A program made the position numbers and the translations under genes. This document shows positions 43,673 through 52,982 of a stretch of DNA of 64,000 nucleotides, one piece after another. Source of the stretch: JAKIWV01 sp963773945 (GTDB taxonomy: Archaea > Thermoplasmatota > Thermoplasmata > Lutacidiplasmatales > UBA184); the NCBI GenBank assembly GCA_963773945.1, contig CAVZDD010000003.1, positions 620,001-684,000 on the forward strand, written 5' to 3'. The notes below the pieces were generated by a model. The model made no database searches, was not told where the DNA came from, and worked only from the letters and a program-made list of their open reading frames with translations. Position 1 is the first letter of the stretch; each line of letters opens with the position of its first letter.

Positions 43673-44935
43673 TTGACGTCCACAGCGGGAATCCACGGAG
43701 AGGGGGATTCCGCCCCACCGCGTCGTCTTCGGATACTCCTCGTTTGCTCTCGCTTTCCTCCCGCGATAGGGGGTGCGGAGAACCATGCCTATGAACTATC
43801 GCGTGCGCTGGCCCGTCGCGGCCACGACGTATGCGTCCTGACCTCGGACGTCGACACGGTCTCGCCGTTCTCGAGGGTGTATCCGGAGAACAACAATCCC
43901 ATCGCGCACCCCGGCGGAAGAGGGTCGGTCACCGCTTGCAGGTGCCGGGGACTTCCCCTCGTCCCAGGCGTAAGCTCGTTCGGGGTGTTTGCCCCTGGGT
44001 TCATGATGTTGGGCGCGGACACTCGGGAGTTTGATGTGATTCACGCCTATTCGTATGGATATTCTTCTTCGTTCCTCCCCGGATTGAGTCCGCGTCGCTC
44101 GGGGCGGCCCTTTGTCATCACTCCGCTCCTCACGAAGGAAGGGCCGCTGCTCAGAAAGGTCTACGACCGAACGTTCGGTCGTGGTCTCCTCGGAGCGGCC
44201 GACCAGGTAATCGCGCTCACGGGTATCGAGCGCGAGTTCCTATTGACGCTAGGTGTCCCGTCCCAACGTCTTACGGTCGTACCCACTGGCATTGACCTTG
44301 AACGACTACGGGCGGGGAAACCCGTGTTGAACGAACCCGAGCCTCGCCCCAAGCGCGGCCGAGTGATCTTCGTTGGCCGCGTTACCGAGTCCAAAGGCGT
44401 CGATGTATTGGTGCGTGCGATGAGGCAAGTCTGCAATACGATGCCGGGGGCGACCCTTGAAATCGTCGGTCCCGATGGCGGCTCCCTCGGGTCGGTACGA
44501 CGGCTAGTGTCGGAATTGAGCCTGGATCAATCGGTCGATTTCCTGGGAACCTTATCGACCAACCGGGTCCATGTGAAAATCGCCGAAGCGGACGTACTTG
44601 TCCTACCCTCAGTGCGTGGAGAGGCCCAGGGGATTGTGCTCCTCGAGGGAATGGCCCTCGGTACTCCCGTCATCGGCACGAGCGCTGGAGGAATCCCGGA
44701 GACTCTGGGACATGGGGAGTTGGGTCTTGTTGTCCCTCCCAACGACCCTAAGAGCTTGGGCCATGCGATCCTATCCTTGCTGCGAAGCGAGATCGATGTG
44801 GAAGGGATGAGGGCCCGAGCCTTCGTCTGGGTCCGGGACCACGACTGGACCTGGGTGGGGGAACGGGTCGAGGAGATCTACCTCAAGGCCATCGCGGCTC
44901 GAATCGACCAGCATTCCGGACTTCTCGGTGGCTGA
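43673..44935 (+). CDS. Glycosyltransferase family 4
   Basis: 420 aa from a TTG at 43673 (a GTG at 43562 would add 37 atypical residues). N-terminal ILLVCSRFPPAIGGAENHAYELSRAL, the classic GT4 opening; middle VPTGIDLERL; IFVGRVTESKGVDVLVRAM; and the donor-binding EAQGIVLLEGMALGTPVIGTSAGG. Cytoplasmic sugar transfer for glycan assembly. Only plus-strand gene in this part of the island. Ends 112 nt before the convergent gmd stop. Confidence 0.87.
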   Translation: MTSTAGIHGEGDSAPPRRLRILLVCSRFPPAIGGAENHAYELSRALARRGHDVCVLTSDVDTVSPFSRVYPENNNPIAHPGGRGSVTACRCRGLPLVPGVSSFGVFAPGFMMLGADTREFDVIHAYSYGYSSSFLPGLSPRRSGRPFVITPLLTKEGPLLRKVYDRTFGRGLLGAADQVIALTGIEREFLLTLGVPSQRLTVVPTGIDLERLRAGKPVLNEPEPRPKRGRVIFVGRVTESKGVDVLVRAMRQVCNTMPGATLEIVGPDGGSLGSVRRLVSELSLDQSVDFLGTLSTNRVHVKIAEADVLVLPSVRGEAQGIVLLEGMALGTPVIGTSAGGIPETLGHGELGLVVPPNDPKSLGHAILSLLRSEIDVEGMRARAFVWVRDHDWTWVGERVEEIYLKAIAARIDQHSGLLGG

Positions 44936-45047
44936 CTTTGCTTACGGCGGGGGTGCCTGACTACAGGGAAGATCGAAGGTAGGGACTGCGGTCGAAAGGT
45001 CGAAAACCCGCCTCGTTCTCGGCGGCCGGTACCTGTCCTGATCCGAA

Positions 45048-46031
45048 CTAAGTCGCGGGTGGCGAGGAGCTCAGACGCTCCATATCCGCTTTCACCATGA
45101 GGCGGACGAGCTCCTTGAAACGAGTACTCGGTTTCCATCCGAGCTCCCGCTCGGCCTTCGCCGCGTTACCCCTAAGATTGTAGACCTCCGCCGGGCGGTT
45201 GAATCTCGGATCGAGCTTGACATGCGATTCCCAATCCTCGATTCCGGCCACCCGAAACGCCTCCTGAACGAACTCTCGCACGCTATGGGATTCTCCGGTG
45301 GCTCCAACAAACTCGTCCGGCTTGGAGTGCTGCAGGACGCGCCACATAAGGTCAACGTAGTCGGGCGCGTACCCCCAATCGCGCCGGGCGTCGATATTTC
45401 CCAGGACGATCTGTTTCGCCCGCCCCGTGGCGACCCGGGCAACGCCATCGGAGATCTTGCGCGTCACGAATTCGATGCCTCGGATCGGACTTTCATGGTT
45501 GAACAAGATCCCGTTGCTCACAAACATCGAATAGGCTTCGCGGTAGTTGACGCCGGCCCAAAAGGCATACACTTTGGCCACGCCGTAGGGGCTCCGAGGG
45601 TGGAAAGGTGTTGACTCGTCCTGAGGTTCCTGGTCCACGTGACCGAACATTTCGCTGGAGGCGGCCTCGTATATCCGGGCCGAGGGCGCCTGGGTCCGCG
45701 CGGCCTCGAGGAGGCGAAGCGCGCCCATGCCGGTAATCTCGCCCGTCAGGACCGGCTGGGCAAACGAGGTGGCCACGAAGGATTGGGCGGCGAGGTTGTA
45801 GATTTCGGAGGGATCCGCCCGCTTGACGGCCCCCGTTAATGACGACTGATCCATCAGGTCACCGTCCAGCAGTTCGATTCTGTCTAGGATGGAAGCGATG
45901 TTGGACATGTTGGGACTACTGAGCCGGCGGACAAGCCCGAACACGCGGTAGCCTTTCTCCAACAGCAGCCGGGCGAGGAACGAACCATCCTGGCCGGTGA
46001 TTCCAGTGATCAGGGCCCGCCGGTCGGACAT
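45048..46031 (-). CDS. gmd: GDP-mannose 4,6-dehydratase
   Basis: 327 aa from the ATG at 46031. NADP site TGITGQDGSFLARLLLEKGY, VRRLSSPN, the NLAAQSFV segment, catalytic triad region (SSEMFG, then YGVAK as YxxxK), FNHESPIRG and the RRDWGYAPDYV signature. Makes GDP-4-keto-6-deoxymannose for rhamnose, fucose, or perosamine-type sugars. No GDP-fucose synthase, RMD or perosamine synthase is next to it, so the end sugar is unknown; the PLP enzyme at 56.8 kb is not of the sugar-aminotransferase type. Confidence 0.92.
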   Translation of the reverse strand: MSDRRALITGITGQDGSFLARLLLEKGYRVFGLVRRLSSPNMSNIASILDRIELLDGDLMDQSSLTGAVKRADPSEIYNLAAQSFVATSFAQPVLTGEITGMGALRLLEAARTQAPSARIYEAASSEMFGHVDQEPQDESTPFHPRSPYGVAKVYAFWAGVNYREAYSMFVSNGILFNHESPIRGIEFVTRKISDGVARVATGRAKQIVLGNIDARRDWGYAPDYVDLMWRVLQHSKPDEFVGATGESHSVREFVQEAFRVAGIEDWESHVKLDPRFNRPAEVYNLRGNAAKAERELGWKPSTRFKELVRLMVKADMERLSSSPPAT

Positions 46032-46467
46032 GACGACGGGTGGAAGACGCGCAGAATATGAACCAGACGGCCCGACTGGATACGCTGCTGCACACGAATC
46101 GGCCACGCTCTAGTGGAGCCGAGCTGCAAGGCCCGAACAAGATTCACAGAACGTACTGTTTGCGCGAACCTTGAGTTTTAATGCTCATGGGCGAAGAATC
46201 CCGAGTGATTGTTCGCCTTGCGATCCGCCCGAGAAGTTGAACCAGGAGGGATCTCAAGCGCACGGATTCGGCCTTCGCTCGTTGGCCACCACAGTCTCAT
46301 TACATGGAAATCAGATCGTTCTGCGAGGGGAGGTTTCGAAACTCACCCATCGGGTCCAAGTTAGGTTTCAGCTGAGGTTGGACCCGCTCTATCCTCGACA
46401 GGAGGTGGGCTGAAATCGATCGAGTCCTTTGTGAGGGCAGTGTGGTCGCCCTAGTCCGGAAGAGCTC
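46032..46467. other. Intergenic region upstream of gmd
   Basis: About 436 nt. Holds a minus-strand box CATTAAAACTC near 46174-46184, a candidate promoter for gmd with a leader of about 120 nt. I see no ORF with protein-like composition and no repeat. Confidence 0.45.
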
Positions 46468-47994
46468 CTAGGTGTAACCCCACGACGCGAGTCTATCGGT
46501 CTGAGCCGATTCTCGGGCTGTCCCTCGACCCGACTTAAGTTCCTGGGCAATTGCCCGGACAGCTGTGAGTAAGGTCCCCGTGTGACCTTGATTCGACTCG
46601 GGCAACCCATCCGAATTCACGACGGGACCTCCCTCTACCGGACCCGAGCACACATTCCCTCTGGTCACGTCGTAGACAACCTTCGTTTCACGCTCGAATG
46701 CTGCAATCATGACTCTATCCAGTTCTGCGACCCGGTGGACGGGCAAAACCTGGTGACCGTGCTGAGAGAGCCCCTCAGAAACAGCGAAGGCTGGTGCCGA
46801 GCGTTCGTCGGTCTCAATCCGAGACAGGGTCACTGCAGAGGGGAAATTGGGTGCACGGATTCCGGCCGCTTCAAGTATGGTCGGAGAGACGTCAATCAGA
46901 CTTGCCCACCCGATGCCCGCCCGGGGCGCGCGAAGTCCACCCGGAGGGCGCACCCACAACGGGACGCGGACAATGGATTCCGCTACCCCTTGAACATGGA
47001 ACAGATTGCCATCTTCACCGAAAGCCTGCCCATGGTCGCTAAGTAAGACGGTCAACGTATTTTCCCATCGACCGGCTCGTTCGAAAACCGATAGGATCGC
47101 GCGGAGCCGACGATCTAGGATCCCAAGACAAGCCAGGTAGCGCCGTCGGAGCGTCTCGATTTCGGCAGTCGACGGAACCCACTGACCAGTCAGCCAACCG
47201 ATCCGATCCTGCCTACGAACTCGGGTCAATTCCTCTTCGTCTGAAGCTCCGCCGGGTTCCTTGGTGAGCCGAAAGTAGGGCTCGTGGGCGTCACAGAGGT
47301 TCAACAGAGTGAATGTCGGTGAATCGGGGGGTTGCAGGTCGAGCCACGACGAAAGTGCCGTCTCCACCCACGGCGCAACAAAGAATTCGGGGACCTGGCC
47401 CGGTCGCCTCACTTTCGATCGAGCCCGACTCACTAGCTCCAATAGCGGAGGATAGCGCGACAACAGCTGGGGCCACCACTCTGACACCCCGCCTTGGAAT
47501 CCTCTAATCCCTTTTGGCGAAGACTCTCTTGGGTCCGACCCGGAAATCACGTTTGGTGGGCGTTGCGGATTCCCGGAGCGGAGATACACGCCGCGCCAGT
47601 TCCCCCAAGCCGCAAAGTCAAATCCTTGGGTCAGGCCTGTGGCCGGATTGATAAAAGGGTTCGCAGAAAAGCAGGCGGATCTGTACCCAGCGGGCTTCAA
47701 CAATTCTGGTATTGTCCGCTGGTCGGGGGCGAGTCGCCGGAGCTCCCGGGTGCCGATGCCGCTCTCCCAAGGGTACAGACCGGTCAACAGTGCGGCGTGG
47801 GCGGGCAGGGTCCAACTCGCCGGGGTCAAAGCACGTGGGAAGCTGAAGGATTCCTGGTACAGCTCTGAAAGTGTCGGCAAGGCCGGGTCGAAGGAGGGGC
47901 GACCCAAGCCCCCCGGGAGGACGTCATGCCGGACGCAATCTAGGACTACCACCAGGATGTCAGGCGGACGTGAACGGTCGATCACGGCAGTCAC
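46468..47994 (-). CDS. Alkaline-phosphatase superfamily enzyme (sulfatase/phosphoglycerol transferase-like)
   Basis: 508 aa from the GTG at 47994 (another GTG at 47985). ILVVVLDCVRHDVL at the N terminus gives the metal-binding aspartate; the nucleophile region is PASWTLPAHAALLTGLYP; SDHGQAFGE supplies the second metal site. The C/S-x-P-x-R formylglycine motif of true sulfatases is absent, so a threonine or serine nucleophile and a phospho- or phosphoglycerol transferase role are more likely. No signal peptide, so it may be cytoplasmic. The longer ORF to 48192 overlaps the previous gene. Confidence 0.78.
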   Translation of the reverse strand: MTAVIDRSRPPDILVVVLDCVRHDVLPGGLGRPSFDPALPTLSELYQESFSFPRALTPASWTLPAHAALLTGLYPWESGIGTRELRRLAPDQRTIPELLKPAGYRSACFSANPFINPATGLTQGFDFAAWGNWRGVYLRSGNPQRPPNVISGSDPRESSPKGIRGFQGGVSEWWPQLLSRYPPLLELVSRARSKVRRPGQVPEFFVAPWVETALSSWLDLQPPDSPTFTLLNLCDAHEPYFRLTKEPGGASDEEELTRVRRQDRIGWLTGQWVPSTAEIETLRRRYLACLGILDRRLRAILSVFERAGRWENTLTVLLSDHGQAFGEDGNLFHVQGVAESIVRVPLWVRPPGGLRAPRAGIGWASLIDVSPTILEAAGIRAPNFPSAVTLSRIETDERSAPAFAVSEGLSQHGHQVLPVHRVAELDRVMIAAFERETKVVYDVTRGNVCSGPVEGGPVVNSDGLPESNQGHTGTLLTAVRAIAQELKSGRGTARESAQTDRLASWGYT

Positions 47995-48100
47995 CCAATC
48001 CCTGTCGACGTGCGAGAGGAGGACGCGATCTCTAAGGGAGATTCGTCCAAGCGTATGGGATTCGCCACCGCTTGCTCCCTGGGTGGCTCCCTTTGGCGCG

Positions 48101-50458
48101 TCATGCGACCTTGAAGAAGTCGTAATGCGCGCTCTGAGAATAGAGTATGAACGTGGGATCGTTGACGAACCGGTTAATGTAGTTCGTGTCACTCGCCTTG
48201 TTGATCACCACCCATCGAATGCCGCTCGAGGTCAGCGCCTCTGACTCGGTGACCGCCGAGGGACTCGAGGCGCTCAGCCCGGAGACTGAAAAGTGGACGT
48301 AGACGGTGTAAGTGGTCGTTGGACTCCCCGTGACGTTCAGCGTCGTCCGCACCTCCGGAAGCCCGTACTGGTCCGTCGCGATGAACTGAGTGGTCTGTCG
48401 TAATCCGACAGCCTGCACGGTCTCGTTCGTCGAGTAGCTTGCGGGTACGGATCCGCCTGAGAAGGACTGAAGAATCCGTGCGCTGGAATTCCCATTCTCG
48501 GAAGCCACCTGCACTTCGGAAACCTTGGCCTGAGGGGAAACGACCCGGATTTGGAGGGACTGGGGTACGGCCTGGTGGAAGGCGAATCCAAGGGTCATGT
48601 TAGCCGAACCATCGGGTTCCATCGACAGGGTCTTCGTCAACGTCAGGTACTGCCATTGGTAGGTGTCGACTATGGAGTCCCCGACGACCGTTGTGTTGCG
48701 AGCTGGCGCGTAGAACGGGCTTACTGTATACACGATGGCCGGGTTGGAAGCGGGAGAGTACGTTGCAAAGATCAACCCATCCCCGGTTCGAAGTAGCTGA
48801 ACATCGTAAGGGTACTCGTCCACGAAGAGCCCGGGCGAGGGCTGGGCCCAAGCTGGCGCGGCATCGACGAACTCCACTTGCCCTCCCTGTAACCAATTGA
48901 CACCGGAGGCCAACGCCCAGGCGAGCGCAGCCGCCGACCGCTGATCCGCTGAGGTGAAATAGAGCGGTTGAACCAGCGGAAACACGGGACGTTGAGTTGC
49001 GAAAACGATCGGGAACGTGGACGGGTTGGGCGCGATGTACAGCACCCCTCCCACCTCTGCTCGCAGCCAAGTGAGCTCCTGGAGTTGGCTCGTCGATTCA
49101 CCGTAGAAGTTGATAGCGGCAGGGTACGATGCGCTCGATACGCCGAGTTGAAATCCGACCACGACAACGGCTAGCGCGACACCTACCACAACCATGCGTG
49201 ACAGGAGCCGACCAGACATTGTCGAGGGTCGGCGGTTCTCAGGAGAGTCGAAAGGAGTCGTGAGATCGGCGGGGGGTGTGACTTCTTTCGACTCCGCAGC
49301 TCGCGGCAGGCCGCCTGAGGCTTCGCTTGCGACAACTTGTCCCGTTGGTTGCAACGAGTCCTGCGGCAGTAACGAGAGCAGTTGCGAAAGTCGCCCGATA
49401 AGAAGACCCAACGGAATCACGAGGAAGTATGGTCCACGGGTACTGGTGGCGTACGGGGTAAGCAGCAGCACCTGGACCAGGAGGGCTGCGAACAGCGCCC
49501 GCAAGGCCCATGAGTCGATGGGAATCGATTTTTGTAGTTGACCTCTGACCAGGACGTAGAAGATGGCTGTAAGCCCGTAAAGTCCGAGCAGGTAGGAATT
49601 GTTTCCGTCAAACTGACCAATCATCAGGCCCCAGTTCGAAAGGTTCTGAATGTGAAGCAAAACTGGATCTGCTAGACCAGTGGCAGCGATCTGAGGGTGG
49701 AGAAAGCTAAGATAGGCCACCGCAGCGATCGAGGGCGCAAAGAGGGGGGACATCCTGACCACAAACTCCGGGCGAAACGCGCCAAGTCTCCAGCGTCCCA
49801 GAACATAGATCGCGGCTGCAACCACAAAGTAACCGGCCGAGTAGGGCTCGGCGAGTACAGCGAGCAGGAAGAGACCGCCGCCCGCCCAGGTGAGCTTTAG
49901 ACTAGGGGACTCTTTCGTCGCGACAAGGAAGACGAGCCCGAGAGCGCCTAGACCGAAAGCGACGAACTGGGCAATTCCAGTCCAACCTACCTCAGTCATC
50001 AAAAAGGGTTGTGTTCCACAGGCGGCGGCGGCGAGAACAGCCGCTAGGGTCGATCGAGTGAGTTTCAGTGCTAATGCATAGATGCCAACGCAGAAGAAGA
50101 GGAGGGCGATCCCTGACGTCAGGTCACCAAGTTGGAATGAGGCAACCATCCCTGGGACGGCCGAGACCAGCGGGAGGTAAAGGGCGGGTAACAACGGATA
50201 GGGGTAGCTGAACAGGTTCGACGCGCCGTGCAGATACCCGTGGCTCGTGAAGAGATACTCAGCGACGTCTCCGCCGAACACTCTGTTCGACGCGAACAGG
50301 GTTGCCATCGGGGAGAAAACCATCACGGAAAACAATGCTAGAAAAGCGGCAAAGAGCCCATGACCGGCTGCGAATCGCCACAGCTTGGCTCGCAGCGTCA
50401 ACGCTCCACCCTCAGCTGGCTCCAACCGGACTCCCACCAAGTCTACAACGCGGGACAT
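48101..50458 (-). CDS. Large polytopic membrane protein, GT-C-like
   Basis: 785 aa. About 10-12 helices in the first 350 residues and one at about 424-442, then a long outer C-terminal domain. The first loop has GGDVAEYLF, an acidic motif near the first helix as in GT-C enzymes, and HGYLHGASNLFSYPYP. Proposed job: transfer or transport of a lipid-linked sugar at the cell surface. Many polar N-glycosylation sites lie in the last 300 residues. Family assignment is weak. Confidence 0.7.
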   Translation of the reverse strand: MSRVVDLVGVRLEPAEGGALTLRAKLWRFAAGHGLFAAFLALFSVMVFSPMATLFASNRVFGGDVAEYLFTSHGYLHGASNLFSYPYPLLPALYLPLVSAVPGMVASFQLGDLTSGIALLFFCVGIYALALKLTRSTLAAVLAAAACGTQPFLMTEVGWTGIAQFVAFGLGALGLVFLVATKESPSLKLTWAGGGLFLLAVLAEPYSAGYFVVAAAIYVLGRWRLGAFRPEFVVRMSPLFAPSIAAVAYLSFLHPQIAATGLADPVLLHIQNLSNWGLMIGQFDGNNSYLLGLYGLTAIFYVLVRGQLQKSIPIDSWALRALFAALLVQVLLLTPYATSTRGPYFLVIPLGLLIGRLSQLLSLLPQDSLQPTGQVVASEASGGLPRAAESKEVTPPADLTTPFDSPENRRPSTMSGRLLSRMVVVGVALAVVVVGFQLGVSSASYPAAINFYGESTSQLQELTWLRAEVGGVLYIAPNPSTFPIVFATQRPVFPLVQPLYFTSADQRSAAALAWALASGVNWLQGGQVEFVDAAPAWAQPSPGLFVDEYPYDVQLLRTGDGLIFATYSPASNPAIVYTVSPFYAPARNTTVVGDSIVDTYQWQYLTLTKTLSMEPDGSANMTLGFAFHQAVPQSLQIRVVSPQAKVSEVQVASENGNSSARILQSFSGGSVPASYSTNETVQAVGLRQTTQFIATDQYGLPEVRTTLNVTGSPTTTYTVYVHFSVSGLSASSPSAVTESEALTSSGIRWVVINKASDTNYINRFVNDPTFILYSQSAHYDFFKVA

Positions 50459-50836
50459 GCGAATTCCGAAAAGGTGCGGCTGAAGCCTGGGACACCGAGC
50501 CTACAACCGATACCGCTGTCGCAGAAGTAACAACAAAGTTTGCCCCCAGCTCCCTCGCGACCCTCGTGTCGTTCCCGCCGCTGAATGCGGTGATATGGGG
50601 ACCCTGGCAAGCGAGGGGTGTGGAGATCGAATCGGAAGTGCGCCCGGAGAAAGGCACAATCCCTACGAGCCCAATCACCTTGAGGGTCCGGACTGGGAAG
50701 GTATCACCTCTGACAGCCGGGGTCAACCATCGCATCGAGCCATAGATGCCGACACCTTTGGCCACGTGGCCTTTGGTTTTCCAACACCCAATCGAGCAGC
50801 ATCCCAAGTATCCGCGTCGGCCATTGACGGGAATCT
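50459..50836. other. Intergenic region without a convincing gene
   Basis: 378 nt between two minus-strand genes. A 142-codon minus-strand ORF spans it, but it overlaps both neighbours and has cysteine-rich, motif-free composition. It may be decayed coding sequence; I see no repeats or RNA gene. Confidence 0.45.
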
Positions 50837-51931
50837 TCACGTCAGCGCCCTCTTCCCGTTCATCATTCCGAGGAGGTAGTCAAGATTTGAGCCCCGGTCG
50901 AAGAGCCTGCGGACAGATTTCGTGTTTTGTTCGAACGAACTCCAGTCCTCCCCCGATAGCCTAGAGATCGCGGAGGCTATTCTTCGGGGAGAGGCGCCGC
51001 TCGCCACAACCCCCACTTTGTGCCGCTCTATGAAGCTGCCTGCGCCATTGAGGCGAGAGGTGACGGCGAGTACGGGAGTTCCGGCTGCAATTGCCTCTGC
51101 AAAAGCGTTTGGGAAGCCCTCACGCTTACTAGGAAGAGCAACGAGCCATGCCCTATGCAGCAGGTCCAGTTTCGCCGCGTCGCTGACCCGTCCCCTGAAC
51201 TCTATGAACGGATAGCTTGCGTAGCGCTTCTCGAGACCCACGCGCAGGGGGCCATCGCCCACAACTACGACCCGTTTGTGAAGTCCTGTTTCTTGATTTA
51301 GGCGGACTACACCCTCCAGTAGCGCGTCGAGATTCTTGTGCGCAACTATGCGACCGAGGAACAAGATTAGGTCGGGGTCCCGAAGAGCGTTGGATTCGCC
51401 GTTCAAATCGACCGGCGATCGGACCACACGCAGCACCATGCTGGGATTCACGTTACGCAGTCGATCGCTGAGAGGTTCATCCACAGTCAATCCCCTGTGG
51501 AATCTCCGGGCGGCCCATATCGCAAGGAGTTGGCCACGGAACTCAGTGGGAAACTCGCACCAATCAACCAGCATTCCACTCGTAGGTCTTATCGTAAGTA
51601 GATGAACCAGTGGCATTTCGTTGATCAGCATGGCGTCGTATTCTGAGTGAATGTCGGCAGTAAGCTCGGATACGGCACGCGAATATCGAACGAGCCCGGT
51701 CAACGACCTAGAGCCGGACCTGATGTATCGTGGGATTTTGGCATGCCGGATCACCGTAAAGCCATCCATCCTCTCTTCGGCCGGTAGTTCACCTTCTGTG
51801 TAGTCTAGAGTGAACACGTCTACGCGGCAACCCTTGTGAGCAAGGCCGTGGGCAAACTGCTCAAAGCGGTACTCCTGTCCTCCTACACTCGGACGAAAGA
51901 GCTCTGTGATTAGGGCGATCGATTGAGTCAT
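50837..51931 (-). CDS. Glycosyltransferase family 4
   Basis: 364 aa. LITELFRPSVGGQEYRFEQFAHGLA opening, LFLGRIVAHKNLDALLEGV, VVVGDGPLRVGLEKR, and KREGFPNAFAEAIAAGTPVLAV donor site with the two glutamates. Complete GT-B enzyme. Base composition here is visibly less GC-rich than in the housekeeping part of the window, in keeping with island DNA. Acceptor unknown. Confidence 0.85.
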   Translation of the reverse strand: MTQSIALITELFRPSVGGQEYRFEQFAHGLAHKGCRVDVFTLDYTEGELPAEERMDGFTVIRHAKIPRYIRSGSRSLTGLVRYSRAVSELTADIHSEYDAMLINEMPLVHLLTIRPTSGMLVDWCEFPTEFRGQLLAIWAARRFHRGLTVDEPLSDRLRNVNPSMVLRVVRSPVDLNGESNALRDPDLILFLGRIVAHKNLDALLEGVVRLNQETGLHKRVVVVGDGPLRVGLEKRYASYPFIEFRGRVSDAAKLDLLHRAWLVALPSKREGFPNAFAEAIAAGTPVLAVTSRLNGAGSFIERHKVGVVASGASPRRIASAISRLSGEDWSSFEQNTKSVRRLFDRGSNLDYLLGMMNGKRALT

Positions 51932-52243
51932 CCACCCATCATGGACCGCGGCGCCATAGACTCCGTACGCTCACACGCCGACCTGAAAGCTAAGTCCCTA
52001 GCCGTATGTTCTCCATGGAAGTGGGTTATAGTCTTTGCTCAGTCCTCGCGGCGGTCCAATCTCGCTTCGAACCACGGTTAGAAAGCTCCGGTGCCGAACC
52101 AGGTCAGGCCTTCGGATCCCAAGACGATTCTAACCGGAAACCAGAGGTAGGGACCCGCCTGTCGAGTGTTCCCCCCCGAAGGCGCGGAAAAGTGCCCATC
52201 GCAGAGAGCGACAGGTTTGGGCCCACGCTTCTAGGGACAGGCG

Positions 52244-52474
52244 TTGGTTTCTAGAAGCCATGGTCAGTTAGCGGGACACCCAACATCCTATGGTAGGCTA
52301 GGGTATTCTACTCGTTTTGTAAGTTCCGCAGACTTGGCGGGAAAGGATGTGCTCGATATCGGATGCGAAGCGAGCTGGTTCTGGGGGTTCGCAGCTGCAG
52401 ACAGCGCAGGACATAACGAGGGGCCAAGTTGGCGAGACTCCAGAGATGATGGAAACTTGAGCCTCCTCAGATGA
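52244..52474 (+). pseudogene. Remnant of a class I SAM-dependent methyltransferase
   Basis: 76 codons. SYGRLGYSTRFVSS followed by DLAGKDVLDIGCEASWF is motif I of a Rossmann methyltransferase (LDIGCG normally; here the glycine after C is E). Nothing downstream matches motifs II-VI, and stops follow in all frames. It was probably a glycan methyltransferase that has been broken. Confidence 0.5.
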
Positions 52475-52744
52475 CTTCACATCCGGGAATTCCCGTTCGA
52501 GGGCGTGCTGAAGGGAGACTGAACTGCGGGACAGGAAATAGTGAAGGATCGGAATGCGGTGGCGGATGAACTGACTGAGTGTTCGGATCGAGTCTTGCGC
52601 TCCTGGGATCTACGTACGGACTGGCTGCTCGCACAAAGTTCCGGAGAAGCCAAATGGCTGAGTATGACTGCCGACCGCTACCTTACCCCCCGCCGAATGC
52701 CTTCAAGTACCAGCGCGTGTTTCGGCCAACTGGCTGAGGTCTGC

Positions 52745-52903
52745 ATGACCCTTTGGGAACACCGGATGGGCCGTCGCGGCGGAGTGCTTCTCGACCTCGT
52801 CCTCTCTCTGGGCCTCATATTCCTAGGCGCCTACGCCCTCGAGTCGATTGGGCTCACTTTTGGACACCTCCTACACGGGGCACTCCGTTTCTTTGGTCTC
52901 TGA
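52745..52903 (+). CDS. Possible 52-residue membrane peptide
   Basis: ATG start, MTLWEHRMGRRGGVLL, then one helix (about 13-35) and a conserved-looking end HLLHGALRFFGL. The glycine-rich helix and aromatic tail look like a real small membrane protein more than noise, but it lies in decayed DNA and may be a fragment. Confidence 0.35.
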   Translation: MTLWEHRMGRRGGVLLDLVLSLGLIFLGAYALESIGLTFGHLLHGALRFFGL

Positions 52904-52982
52904 AGAAAGCCAAGCGTGTAGAAGTCTTGACACGCGTGCCGAATTTTGGTAAAAATCCGGCTACTCCACTCCGCATTCGCGG

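Larger units (their letters stand above)
51932..52982. other. About 1 kb of decayed coding sequence
   Basis: Between two intact glycosyltransferase genes. It holds the start of a class I methyltransferase (listed separately), an in-phase short stretch ending YDCRPLPYPPPNAFKYQRVF in one plus frame near 52650-52720, and a small membrane ORF at 52745. Frames change repeatedly and stops intervene. The rest shows nothing. Confidence 0.5.

Noticed and set aside
50412..50840. 142-codon minus-strand ORF between two glycan genes
   Set aside because: Overlaps both neighbours and has no recognisable motif or helix pattern; kept only as a note in the intergenic entry.
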